Origin: UBA4744 sp963723165
GTDB lineage: Bacteria; Actinomycetota; Acidimicrobiia; Spongiisociales; UBA4744
NCBI GenBank assembly: GCA_963723165.1
Contig: CAVRPP010000008.1
Coordinates: 1 to 64,000, forward strand
Length of the DNA stretch: 64,000 nucleotides
Reading direction: 5' to 3'
In this document: piece by piece, positions 35,096-42,843 of the stretch
How the letters are laid out: the number at the start of each line of letters is the position of its first letter
How positions within the stretch are numbered: the first letter of the stretch is position 1
Made by a program: the position numbers and the translations under genes
The notes under the pieces: generated by a model
Seen by the model: the letters and a program-made list of their open reading frames with translations, nothing else
The model's database searches: none
Told to the model about the DNA's origin: nothing

Positions 35096-36085
35096 TCAGA
35101 ATTTGATGTCGTAGAAATCGACGAGCCGCTGCCAATCCTGAGCGACGACCACTTCCGTTTCCCGGCGGCGAATCGACAACACCACCAGTCCGCCGAGCAG
35201 CATGAGGGCGAAAGCCGCGCCTCCCATCCTCCCGTCCGCTATTCCCGTGAAGGGCAGCGTTTCACTGCTACCGGCAACCGAAGAACCCGGACCGGTAATG
35301 GTCGTTCCCAAAACGGCGAGTCTCTCAGTCGTGGTGGTTTCACCGCCTTCGGACGTGTCAGTCGAACCCCCAGGACCGGTGGAATCCGTTGAACCCCCAG
35401 GACCAGTCGAATCCGTTGAACCCCCAGGACCAGTCGAATCCGTTGAACCCCCAGGACCAGTCGAATCCGTTGAACCCCCAGGACCAGTCGAATCCGTTGA
35501 ACCCCCAGGACCAGTCGAATCCGTTGTACCCCCAGGACCAGTCGTAGACGTCGAGCTACCCAGGATCGATGATGACGATCCGCCGGTCGTGGTTGTCGTC
35601 GTCGGGTTGAACGGCGCGCAGTCGATCTCCACATCGAGCCCGGCTGAGAAGACCCGATCGGCGCCCAAGGTCAGTGTCACCGTGATTGTGTCGCCGAGCG
35701 TGATCGGCCCTCCAGAGAATACAGATCCGCCTGCCTGGTTCTCGACGTCGAGAATCGCTATATCGGTCGCGGAACTGACAAGGAGATCAGAATCTGGATG
35801 CTCAGAGCTTTGGTTACGAGACACTGCCGTTGCCTGGCAAACCTCGCCGCGGCTCTCCGCCGGAACATCTACGACGGCGAGCACATGTTCCGAGCCTGCC
35901 GGACCCTTGATGATGGTCTCAATGGGAATCGTGATGTCCACTGTTGCAGCCAGGACGGGGACCACCCCGACCAGCATCGCCACTACCACGAGGGCAGAGA
36001 GTCGACGCAGGACCCGAGTGCCCACAGCGGATATCCGCAACAACCGTCGCGGCCCGCGATTTTGATGGTTTTGTGTCCGCCTCAT
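35096..36085 (-). CDS. LPFTG cell-wall-anchored surface protein with 9-residue repeats
   Basis: The 329-residue protein has a signal peptide (LSALVVVAMLVGVVPVLAA) behind a basic leader, an extracellular beta-rich domain of about 130 residues (VDITIPIETIIKG, ITVTLTLGADRVFSAG), a linker of seven 9-residue repeats (TGPGGSTDS type), and a C-terminal sorting signal: LPFTG, hydrophobic helix (AAFALMLLGGLVVL) and basic stop SIRRRE. After that comes an unusual 20-residue tail (VVVAQDWQRLVDFYD) not normally found after a sortase signal. Sortase would link it to peptidoglycan; no sortase gene is in the window. The globular domain is not recognised; adhesion or surface structure is a guess. Confidence 0.8.
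   Translation of the reverse strand: MRRTQNHQNRGPRRLLRISAVGTRVLRRLSALVVVAMLVGVVPVLAATVDITIPIETIIKGPAGSEHVLAVVDVPAESRGEVCQATAVSRNQSSEHPDSDLLVSSATDIAILDVENQAGGSVFSGGPITLGDTITVTLTLGADRVFSAGLDVEIDCAPFNPTTTTTTGGSSSSILGSSTSTTGPGGTTDSTGPGGSTDSTGPGGSTDSTGPGGSTDSTGPGGSTDSTGPGGSTDSTGPGGSTDTSEGGETTTTERLAVLGTTITGPGSSVAGSSETLPFTGIADGRMGGAAFALMLLGGLVVLSIRRRETEVVVAQDWQRLVDFYDIKF
35360..35548 (-). repeat. Seven tandem 27-bp coding repeats
   Basis: The unit CCCCCAGGACCAGTCGAAT plus eight more bases recurs seven times at exact 27-base spacing (first CCCCC at 35367, last at 35529). Inner copies are identical; the outer two show base changes. In the protein it gives the TGPGGSTDS linker. Near-identity suggests recent expansion. 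Confidence 0.92.
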
Positions 36086-36186
36086 GTTCCCAACCCTTCA
36101 GGGTCGGGCCGGTCTCACCATTGGCTAACCACGACTCAGGTGACCGCATTTCGAGTCGCGGGTCTCCGCCTCCCGTTACCGCAAAT
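36086..36186 (-). promoter_or_regulatory. Structured 5' leader of the LPFTG gene, riboswitch-like
   Basis: On the minus strand, CGACTC (36158-36153) pairs with GAGTCG (36137-36132), closing a 15-base loop. The loop contains GGTCACC (36145-36139), which can pair with GGTGAGACC downstream (36119-36111), so an H-type pseudoknot is possible. A second hairpin, CCCGACCC / GGGTTGGG with a TGAA loop (36108-36089), ends 3 bases before the ATG and covers the ribosome-binding region. This two-part design resembles a translational riboswitch or other regulated leader. It does not match the consensus of c-di-GMP, c-di-AMP or cobalamin riboswitches as I know them. Confidence 0.4.
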
Positions 36187-36273
36187 TGACTAGTGCCAGC
36201 AGCGGCCACGGTAGCGGCTCGTCAACGGCGAATCGCGCTCATTGAGCCCGAAAACGACCAAAAGATTCGCGAT

Positions 36274-36291
36274 TTGGGTCGATCGACCCAA
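36274..36291 (-). terminator. Hairpin after clpX
   Basis: A perfect palindrome, stem TTGGGTC / GACCCAA with loop GATC, lies 7 bases past the clpX stop. The minus strand continues ATCGCGAATCTTTTGG, a weak T run, so termination after the tig-clpP-clpX operon is plausible. Confidence 0.45.
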
Positions 36292-36297
36292 TGGCCG

Positions 36298-37566
36298 TCA
36301 CGCAGAGCGCTCGTGGGGCTCCGCATCGAGTTCGTGGAACGGAATCAGGGTGGGATTGACCCGTTGGGCGACCACGCTCTCGTCGATAGACACCCTCCCG
36401 ATATCGGACCGCGAGGGAAGGTCGTACATAGTGTTGAGGAGCACTTCCTCCAGGATGGCACGCAATCCGCGCGCTCCGGTCCCACGGGCAAGAGCCTGAT
36501 CGGCGATAGCGTCGAGAGCGCCGTCAGAGAATTCCAACTCAACCCCATCCAGTTCAAAGAACTTCGTGTACTGCCGAACCAGGGCGTTCTTGGGCTCGCG
36601 GAGAATACGGATGAGTGATTCTCGGTCGAGATCGTCGACGGTGGCAACCAATGGCAAGCGGCCGACAAACTCGGGAATCAGGCCAAACTTGATCAGATCC
36701 TCGGGCAGGGTCTTGGAGAGCAACTCTCCCGATCGCCCTTCGCCGCGGCCCCGGATGTCGGCGCCGAACCCGATCGCCCGGTTACCAACCCGGCGCCCGA
36801 TCAGATCTTCCAGACCGGCAAAGGCTCCCCCGACAATGAACAGGACATTGGTGGTGTCGATCTGGATGAATTCTTGATGCGGATGCTTGCGGCCACCTTG
36901 AGGAGGAACAGAGGCGACTGTGCCTTCCAGAATCTTGAGAAGCGCCTGTTGCACGCCCTCGCCAGATACGTCACGAGTGATCGACGGGTTCTCGGCCTTG
37001 CGCGCAACCTTGTCTATCTCATCGATGTAGACGATCCCGGTTTCCGCCTTCTTGACGTCGTAGTCGGCGGCTTGAATCAGCTTGAGCAGTATGTTCTCGA
37101 CGTCCTCTCCCACGTACCCGGCTTCGGTCAGTGCGGTGGCGTCGGCGATAGCGAACGGGACGTTGAGCATTCGTGCCAGAGTCTGGGCCAGAAGCGTCTT
37201 TCCGCATCCGGTAGGTCCTACGAGGAGGATGTTCGACTTCTGGAGTTCAACTTCGCCCTTGGGCTGAAGGCCGGCCTGGACTCGTTTGTAGTGGTTGTAG
37301 ACGGCTACGGACAGGATCTTCTTGGCCCGGTCCTGGCCCACTACATAGTCACCCAGAAACGAGTAGATCTCTCGCGGCTTGGGCAATTCGGTGAATGTGA
37401 TCTCTTCAGTTTCGGCGAACTCTTCCTCGATGATCTCATTGCAGAGTTCAATGCATTCATCGCAGATGTAGACGGCCGGCCCGGCGATGAGCTTCTTGAC
37501 CTGTTTTTGAGACTTGCCGCAGAAGCTGCACTTGAGCAGATCGCCACCTTCACCGAATTTGGCCAC
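36298..37566 (-). CDS. clpX: ATP-dependent Clp protease unfoldase ClpX
   Basis: ClpX unfolds substrates, including tmRNA-tagged proteins, and feeds them to ClpP. The 422-residue protein has the N-terminal C4 zinc domain (LLKCSFCGKSQKQ, YICDECIELC), Walker A GPTGCGKTLLAQ, Walker B VYIDEIDKVA, and the IGF-type ClpP-docking loop as NRAIGFGADI. Two bases separate it from clpP. The window also encodes its adaptor-independent tagging system (tmRNA, SmpB). Confidence 0.97.
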   Translation of the reverse strand: MAKFGEGGDLLKCSFCGKSQKQVKKLIAGPAVYICDECIELCNEIIEEEFAETEEITFTELPKPREIYSFLGDYVVGQDRAKKILSVAVYNHYKRVQAGLQPKGEVELQKSNILLVGPTGCGKTLLAQTLARMLNVPFAIADATALTEAGYVGEDVENILLKLIQAADYDVKKAETGIVYIDEIDKVARKAENPSITRDVSGEGVQQALLKILEGTVASVPPQGGRKHPHQEFIQIDTTNVLFIVGGAFAGLEDLIGRRVGNRAIGFGADIRGRGEGRSGELLSKTLPEDLIKFGLIPEFVGRLPLVATVDDLDRESLIRILREPKNALVRQYTKFFELDGVELEFSDGALDAIADQALARGTGARGLRAILEEVLLNTMYDLPSRSDIGRVSIDESVVAQRVNPTLIPFHELDAEPHERSA

Positions 37567-37568
37567 GT

Positions 37569-38201
37569 TCAGTCCTCCTTGCCACCTGCCACGGCGGCGA
37601 GTTCCCGCTGGGAAAGAATGGCGTCGACGATGCCGTACTCACGTGCCTCTTCGGCCAACATCCAGAAGTCGCGCTCGGTGTCCAAGGTCACTTTCTCGAG
37701 GCTTTGCCCGGTGTGCTCGGCCAGGATTCCGTTGAGCTGCTCCCGCATCTGCATGATCAGCCTGGCCTGAATCTCGATGTCGCTGGCCTGACCCTGGGCA
37801 CCGCCACTGGGTTGATGCAGCATCACCCGGGCGTGGGGTAGTGCAAACCGCTTTCCCTTCTCGCCTCCCGAGAGGATCACTGCGGCAGCTGATGCCGCCA
37901 TTCCCATGCAGACGGTGGCGACGGCAGGCTTGATGTACTGCATCGTGTCGTAGATGGCGAACAGGGAGGTGATCGATCCTCCTGGAGAGTTGATGTAGAG
38001 CATGATGTCTTTGTCGGGGTCTTCGCTCTCGAGGTGCAAGAGCTGAGCCATAATCAGGTTCGCGACCGTGTCGTCGATCGGAGTCCCCAAGAAGATGATG
38101 CGGTCCTTGAGCAGCCGGCTGTAGATATCGAACGCCCGCTCCCCCCGGCTGGTCGACTCAACCACCGTGGGCACCAGGTAGTTCTCAAAATTCAAGCTCA
38201 T
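37569..38201 (-). CDS. clpP: ATP-dependent Clp protease proteolytic subunit
   Basis: ClpP forms the proteolytic barrel of ClpXP. The 210-residue protein keeps the catalytic Ser (CMGMAASAAAVILSGG), His (LPHARVMLHQPSGGAQGQ) and Asp (LDTERDFWM). DRIIFLGTPIDDTVAN and YINSPGGSI are typical. Its ATG overlaps the tig stop. Only one clpP copy is in the window, although actinobacteria often have two. Confidence 0.97.
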   Translation of the reverse strand: MSLNFENYLVPTVVESTSRGERAFDIYSRLLKDRIIFLGTPIDDTVANLIMAQLLHLESEDPDKDIMLYINSPGGSITSLFAIYDTMQYIKPAVATVCMGMAASAAAVILSGGEKGKRFALPHARVMLHQPSGGAQGQASDIEIQARLIMQMREQLNGILAEHTGQSLEKVTLDTERDFWMLAEEAREYGIVDAILSQRELAAVAGGKED

Positions 38202-39544
38202 GTTTCCGCAGTCTCCTCTTCGTTGTCTTCGGGGGTGCTGAGGTCGATTCGGTTGCCGGACTGGTCAACAGGCACGGCAGACTCCAGTAGCACCTCGAGG
38301 GCCTTGCGTTTCAGGATATCACCCATCACGGCCTTCTCCTGGACACTTTCCGCGAACTCGGCCCGGTACTCGCCGACGTCCCTCTCGGCTTGTTGAGCCA
38401 GGACGGTAACGACTTCATCAATCTCTTCAGGTGTTACTTCAAAACCGGCAGCTTCGGCTACCGCCTCGAGCAGCAGGTCGGTACGTACGTTGCGATCCGC
38501 TTGATTGCGGAGGTCATCGACGAACACCTGCTGGTCCTGGCCCGTAACTCGCAGATAGTCGGCAATGCCGATCCCCTGGCCTTCTAGCTGATGGGCGAAC
38601 CGGTGCAAGGTGTTCTCCATCTCGGCGTCGATGATGGCCTCGGGAACGAGGATGTCGATCTCCGCCAGCAGCGCTTCCAACAATCCGGTCTGGAGTTCAT
38701 TCCGAACGATCCCCCGCTTGACCTCTTCGATCTGCTTGCTGAGTTCCCGGCGCAACTCATCGACTGTGGAAAATTCGGTGGTCTCGGCGGTCCACTCGTC
38801 GGTGAGGTCGGGAAGAACCTTTCGCTTCACTTCCTTGACGAGCACTTGCATGGTGACTTCCTCACCTGCGAGTTCTCCAAAACCGGGCGGAAGCGGCGCG
38901 TTGAATTTGACGATGCCCCCCGCAGCCGACCCGGGTAGCTGAGCGTCGAGACCTTCCACGAAGGAACCGGAACCAACTTCGTAGAGCAGGTCGTTCGCAG
39001 CTGCCTCTTCGATCAGTTCTCCGTTTCTCGAAGCCGTGAGATTGATCGACACGAAATCGCCGTCCGATGCCGGACGATCGACTTTCTCGAGATCCGCAAA
39101 CTGATCGCGCAATCGGTTGAGCTGGCGTTCCAGCTCCTCTTCGGTGGGTTGTGGTTCCGAAACCTCGATTTCCAGGCCTTCGTAGGGCGGGATGGTCTCT
39201 AAGACCGGCCATACCGTCACCTTGACTTCGACCTCGAGACCGGTATCGATGTCCCGCACTTCCTCAACTTGTGGTGACACTGCCGGGCGCACATCGACTT
39301 CCCGGAGGGCGTCGGTCACCAGGGTCGGAAGCAGATCGTCGATCGCTTCGCTCCGCAAGCGTTCCGGTCCAACGGTGGCCTCAACAATCCGACGTGGCGC
39401 CTTGCCGGGCCGGAACCCTTTGATCTTGAGATCCTTCGAAAGACGGCGCGCCGCTTTGGCCTTGGCGGCCTCCAGGTCTGCTTCGGGTATCTGCAAGGTC
39501 AGCAGCTTCTCGAAAGGACCGGCGTCCGTGACGTTTGTGTTCAA
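38198..39544 (-). CDS. tig: Trigger factor
   Basis: Trigger factor binds the ribosome exit site and folds new chains. The 448-residue protein has the ribosome-binding signature KIKGFRPGKAPRRIVE near residues 40-55, a PPIase (FKBP-like) domain (GDFVSINLTASRNGE, GSGSFVEGLDAQLPG) and a helical C-terminal chaperone domain. TTG 39544 is the likely start, with AGAGG nearby. It heads tig-clpP-clpX and lies 48 bases beyond tRNA-His. Confidence 0.95.
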   Translation of the reverse strand: MNTNVTDAGPFEKLLTLQIPEADLEAAKAKAARRLSKDLKIKGFRPGKAPRRIVEATVGPERLRSEAIDDLLPTLVTDALREVDVRPAVSPQVEEVRDIDTGLEVEVKVTVWPVLETIPPYEGLEIEVSEPQPTEEELERQLNRLRDQFADLEKVDRPASDGDFVSINLTASRNGELIEEAAANDLLYEVGSGSFVEGLDAQLPGSAAGGIVKFNAPLPPGFGELAGEEVTMQVLVKEVKRKVLPDLTDEWTAETTEFSTVDELRRELSKQIEEVKRGIVRNELQTGLLEALLAEIDILVPEAIIDAEMENTLHRFAHQLEGQGIGIADYLRVTGQDQQVFVDDLRNQADRNVRTDLLLEAVAEAAGFEVTPEEIDEVVTVLAQQAERDVGEYRAEFAESVQEKAVMGDILKRKALEVLLESAVPVDQSGNRIDLSTPEDNEEETAET

Positions 39545-39592
39545 CTACATACCTCTTTTTGATCGAAAAGCAGGCGCGCTTGCGCCGTTGTC

Positions 39593-39671
39593 TGGGGTGA
39601 CCGACGGGCTTCGAACCCGCGACCTCCGGGACCACAACCCGGCGCTCTAACCAAACTGAGCTACGGTCACC
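39593..39671 (-). tRNA. tRNA-His (anticodon GTG)
   Basis: Cloverleaf with acceptor GTGACCG / CGGTCAC, anticodon loop TTGTGGT, T-loop TTCGAAG. The extra G at position -1 faces discriminator C, the histidine identity pair, and CCA is encoded (span includes both). Confidence 0.95.
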
Positions 39672-39688
39672 ACGCACGGACCTGCCGG

Positions 39689-39761
39689 CGCCCCCGGGAG
39701 GATTCGAACCCCCGACCAAGAGCTTAGAAGGCTCCTGCTCTGTCCTCTGAGCTACGGGGGC
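39689..39761 (-). tRNA. tRNA-Arg (anticodon TCT)
   Basis: Acceptor GCCCCCG / CGGGGGC, anticodon stem GGAGC/GCTCT with loop CTTCTAA, T-loop TTCGAAT. Discriminator G; no encoded CCA. Reads AGA, a rare codon in this GC-rich sequence. Confidence 0.95.
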
Positions 39762-39810
39762 AGACGTTGCATGACAACCCGGCCCGCCGCGTCTACCTTA
39801 CGGTCCGCAG

Positions 39811-39882
<72 letters not shown>

Positions 39883-39918
39883 ACACCGGCGGCACAGAAT
39901 AGTGCAACCGGCCAAGTG

Positions 39919-39992
39919 TCGGGCTGGCCGGATTTGAACCGGCGACCCCCTGCTCCCAAAGCAGGTGCGCTGCCAAACTGCGCCACAGCCCG
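39919..39992 (-). tRNA. tRNA-Pro (anticodon TGG)
   Basis: Acceptor CGGGCTG / CAGCCCG, anticodon stem CCTGC/GCAGG with loop TTTGGGA, T-loop TTCAAAT. Discriminator A, as usual for proline. Confidence 0.95.
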
Positions 39993-40095
39993 TACCAATA
40001 CCTTCGGCATCGGAGTACAAGGTACTAGGTACCGGAGGAGCTGCACCAGTCCGGCCGGTTTCCGAGATGGAGAACTCTGGGGCTAACCTGCTTTC

Positions 40096-40169
<74 letters not shown>

Positions 40170-40211
40170 CGACTGGTCCCGGGGCAGATGCTCGGGACCT
40201 CTCCATTCGCA

Positions 40212-40296
40212 GCGGGCGTAGCCGAATTGGCATAGGCGCCAGACTTAGGATCTGGTGGGCGTAAGCCTGATGTGGGTTCGAGTCCCACCGCCCGCA
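40212..40296 (+). tRNA. tRNA-Leu (anticodon TAG)
   Basis: Class II tRNA with a long variable arm (TGGGCGTAAGCCTGA). Acceptor GCGGGCG / CGCCCGC, anticodon stem CCAGA/TCTGG with loop CTTAGGA, T-loop TTCGAGT. Discriminator A, as required for leucine. Confidence 0.95.
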
Positions 40297-40314
40297 CCGG
40301 GGATCTGTGACCTA

Positions 40315-40896
40315 TCACATCGTGCGCAGCTTCTCGGCAAGATCGCGCAAAGCCCTGGCCCGGTGGCTGATGGCGTTCTTTTCGACGCCTGTGAACTCGG
40401 CCAATGTTCTACCGTTTACTTCGAATACCGGGTCGTAGCCGAAACCAGAGTCACCACGCGGGACAACGGTGATCGAACCATCCAGCCGGCCTTCGGCGAT
40501 GATCTCCCGATCATCCGGCACCACCAACGCCATCACCGTTCGAAACCGCGCCGAACGCCCGGTCTGTCCGCGGAGCTGGTCCAAGAGAAGCTCCACGTTG
40601 TCCGCGTATGACGCCGATTCCCCCGCATATCTGGCACTTCGCACCCCCGGCAGGCCGTTGAGAGCGTCGACCTCCAGACCGGTATCGTCCGCCAGAGAGG
40701 GCAGCCCGGTGGCGATTGCCACCGATCGTGCCTTCAATAAAGCGTTCCCTTCGAGAGTCGGTTCGGTTTCCTCGACATCGGGCCAGTCGAGACCGGTGAC
40801 GATCTCACCGACCAACCCCAGTCCAAGCAACACAGCTTCGATTTCGCGGAGTTTGTCCTGATTCTTCGATGCGACCACAAGCCGGTCGATCCTCAC
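40315..40896 (-). CDS. rdgB: dITP/XTP pyrophosphatase (HAM1 family)
   Basis: RdgB removes inosine and xanthosine triphosphates from the nucleotide pool. The 193-residue protein has VASKNQDKLREIEAVL (phosphate loop), LADDTGLEVDALNGLPG (metal site) and FGYDPVFEVNGRTLAE, ending in ISHRARALRDL, the complete family pattern. GTG start overlaps the rph stop (GTGA), the classic rph-rdgB pair. Confidence 0.96.
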   Translation of the reverse strand: MRIDRLVVASKNQDKLREIEAVLLGLGLVGEIVTGLDWPDVEETEPTLEGNALLKARSVAIATGLPSLADDTGLEVDALNGLPGVRSARYAGESASYADNVELLLDQLRGQTGRSARFRTVMALVVPDDREIIAEGRLDGSITVVPRGDSGFGYDPVFEVNGRTLAEFTGVEKNAISHRARALRDLAEKLRTM

Positions 40897-41600
40897 GGAG
40901 CGACTGCCTGCTTCTGTAGCGCGAAGAGCTCTTCGATACCCCCGGCAGCCACATCCAGCATGGCGTTCAACTCGTCGCGGGTGAAAGGAGCACCTTCAGC
41001 CGTTCCTTGCACTTCAACGAGGAGACCGCGGCCGGTCATGACCACGTTCATGTCGACATCTGCGGCAACATCGTCGACGTATTCGAGGTCCAGCAAGATC
41101 TCTCCTGCCACATTGCCGACCGAAATTGCAGCCAGGAGGTCATGGATCGGGTTCGCCGCCAGGCGACCGGCTGCTACCGCTTCTGAGAACGCGTCATGCA
41201 TAGCGATCCACGCCCCGGTGACGCCGGCAGTTCGGGTTCCACCATCGGCCTGGATCACGTCGCAATCGACCCGCATCATCATCTCCGGCATCTTCGACAG
41301 GTCGACGACCGATCGAAGCGCCCGCCCGATCAGGCGGGAGATCTCCTTGGACCGTCCGCCGGTGTAGTTGTCGCGCCGGATCCGCTCGGCGCTCGAGCCG
41401 GGCAGCATCCCGTACTCTGCGGTCACCCAGCCGGTAGCGCCGCCGCGCATCCAGCGCGGCACATCCGCCTCAATCGAGGCAGTACACAGAACGCGGGTAC
41501 GGCCCATTTCGATTAACACCGATCCCGGTGTCATGTCCGTATAGCCCTGCGTGATCCGCACATGTCGCAGTTCGTCGACCGGCCGTTCTCTCGATGCCAC
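40893..41600 (-). CDS. rph: Ribonuclease PH
   Basis: RNase PH trims tRNA 3' ends by phosphorolysis. The 235-residue protein contains GSVLIEMGRTRVLCTAS, RTAGVTGAWIAMHDA and a late DLEYVDDVAADVDMNVVM with the conserved acidic pair. GTG start at 41600 has GGAG upstream. The tRNA cluster next door lacks encoded CCA in most genes, so 3' processing is needed. Confidence 0.96.
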   Translation of the reverse strand: MASRERPVDELRHVRITQGYTDMTPGSVLIEMGRTRVLCTASIEADVPRWMRGGATGWVTAEYGMLPGSSAERIRRDNYTGGRSKEISRLIGRALRSVVDLSKMPEMMMRVDCDVIQADGGTRTAGVTGAWIAMHDAFSEAVAAGRLAANPIHDLLAAISVGNVAGEILLDLEYVDDVAADVDMNVVMTGRGLLVEVQGTAEGAPFTRDELNAMLDVAAGGIEELFALQKQAVAP

Positions 41601-41614
41601 TCGCTTCTCCTGTC

Positions 41615-42364
41615 CTAGACCTTCACTGCCATCCCGGGAACGGCCAGAGCGACCGGCTTCCCAAAACTGTGCTCGGCTTCCTGCACCGATCGCTCAGGGT
41701 CGAGCGCCGGCCAGATATGCGTCAACATGAGATTCTTGGCGCCGACCTCACGAGCAATCAATCCTGCTTCGCTCGCCGTCAAGTGATGCGGCCAGGGCTT
41801 GTCTTCCGTCGGGCCCTGGTAGGTCGCCTCGCACAAAAAAAGGTCGGCTCCCTCGGCGATCCAGGGCCACTCACCCCGAGGACCGCTGTCGGCGGAATAG
41901 GCCAGCACCCTGCCGGAAGCCGCCGTTGCTCGCACCCCGAGCGTCGGCACAGGATGATCGGTGAGGGCGAAACGGAATTCTATTCCACCAATCGTCACGT
42001 GGTCCCGATCCTCGTGGACACAGAAATCCAATGTCTCACTAATTGGATGGTCGACATCTCCCAGGAAGCCCTTCAATCGTTCGGCAAGACCAACGGGCAC
42101 ATGGGTCGGGATGACCGGATCAGGGCGACCGCCGTATCGCACTGCGTGGTAGAACCCCAGCACATCGATGCAATGGTCGGCATGGACGTGGGAGATCACC
42201 AGCGCATCGAGCGTATTGAAATCAATGACGTTCTGCAGGGCTGCAAAGCTGCCGGTGCCCGTATCCATCCAAATGGAGGTTCCCTCATGTTGCAGGAGAT
42301 ATCCCGACGTCGGGTGGCCGGGAGTTGGGTATGTGCCGTTCGAGCCGAGGATGGTGAGACGCAT
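41615..42364 (-). CDS. Metallo-beta-lactamase-fold hydrolase, RNase Z-like
   Basis: The 249-residue protein has the zinc motif SHVHADHCID (HxHxDH), further ligands in ALTDHPVPTLG and LAYSADSGPRGEW, and the ending LMLTHIWPALDP. The pattern SNGTYPTPGHPTSGYLL at the start is typical of stand-alone MBL hydrolases related to RNase Z and often found next to rph and rdgB in actinobacteria. Activity could be phosphodiesterase or RNase Z-like. The ATG at 42364 matches the fold start; the frame extends to 42421 without similarity. Confidence 0.85.
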   Translation of the reverse strand: MRLTILGSNGTYPTPGHPTSGYLLQHEGTSIWMDTGTGSFAALQNVIDFNTLDALVISHVHADHCIDVLGFYHAVRYGGRPDPVIPTHVPVGLAERLKGFLGDVDHPISETLDFCVHEDRDHVTIGGIEFRFALTDHPVPTLGVRATAASGRVLAYSADSGPRGEWPWIAEGADLFLCEATYQGPTEDKPWPHHLTASEAGLIAREVGAKNLMLTHIWPALDPERSVQEAEHSFGKPVALAVPGMAVKV

Positions 42365-42417
42365 GACCGGAAGTGTACGACACGACCCCGACAGACTTCT
42401 CAGCCGACCCGCTGCGG

Positions 42418-42843
42418 TCAATCGACGATCCGCACAACCACCTCGCTGATCGAACCGTCAACGAGCGAGAAGGCACGAACGGCCCCCGGACCATTCAAGC
42501 CGACGATGAAGTAGACCCACTCAGGTTCAGCAGCCATTCGCAGGTCGATCTTGGACGGAAAAGCTTCGGAATGGGGATGTGAGTGAAATGCCCCGGCCAG
42601 GTCCCAGCCTTGCGATTCAGCATGTCGCAAAGCACGGAAGTGCTCGGTCGGATCGATCGTATACGAGGACTCCGAGTGTTCCGCGTTTGTGAGGCAGTAG
42701 GCCATGCGGAGCCGCCCATCATGATCGGCAGCGAGAAGCCCGCAAGCCTCCTCGGGATATACAAAGCGGCTGTGCATCAGCATCGCCTCGTGGATCTGCG
42801 CCGGCAGGTCGATACGCCGCTGGATTCGATCTGGGGCCCTCAT
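42418..42843 (-). CDS. JAMM/MPN+ metallopeptidase (Mec-like)
   Basis: The 141-residue protein is one MPN+ domain with the glutamate in EEACGLLAAD and the JAMM core FHSHPHSEAFPSKID (HxH then S and D). Bacterial relatives such as Mec+ remove C-terminal residues from ubiquitin-like sulfur carriers (CysO in Mycobacterium) in cysteine synthesis. No CysO or CysM gene is in this window. It overlaps the dinG stop by 4 bases. Confidence 0.88.
   Translation of the reverse strand: MRAPDRIQRRIDLPAQIHEAMLMHSRFVYPEEACGLLAADHDGRLRMAYCLTNAEHSESSYTIDPTEHFRALRHAESQGWDLAGAFHSHPHSEAFPSKIDLRMAAEPEWVYFIVGLNGPGAVRAFSLVDGSISEVVVRIVD

Noticed and set aside
35360..35548. CRISPR array
   Set aside because: The 27-base units are contiguous with no spacers and are in frame with a protein.
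35202..36065. A plus-strand frame of 287 residues with PPGPVESVE repeats
   Set aside because: It is the complement of the 27-bp repeats in the LPFTG gene; the minus strand has signal peptide and anchor, the plus strand does not.
36086..36186. Known c-di-GMP-I (GEMM) riboswitch
   Set aside because: The required GACGCAAAGCC-type core and the tetraloop stem are absent.
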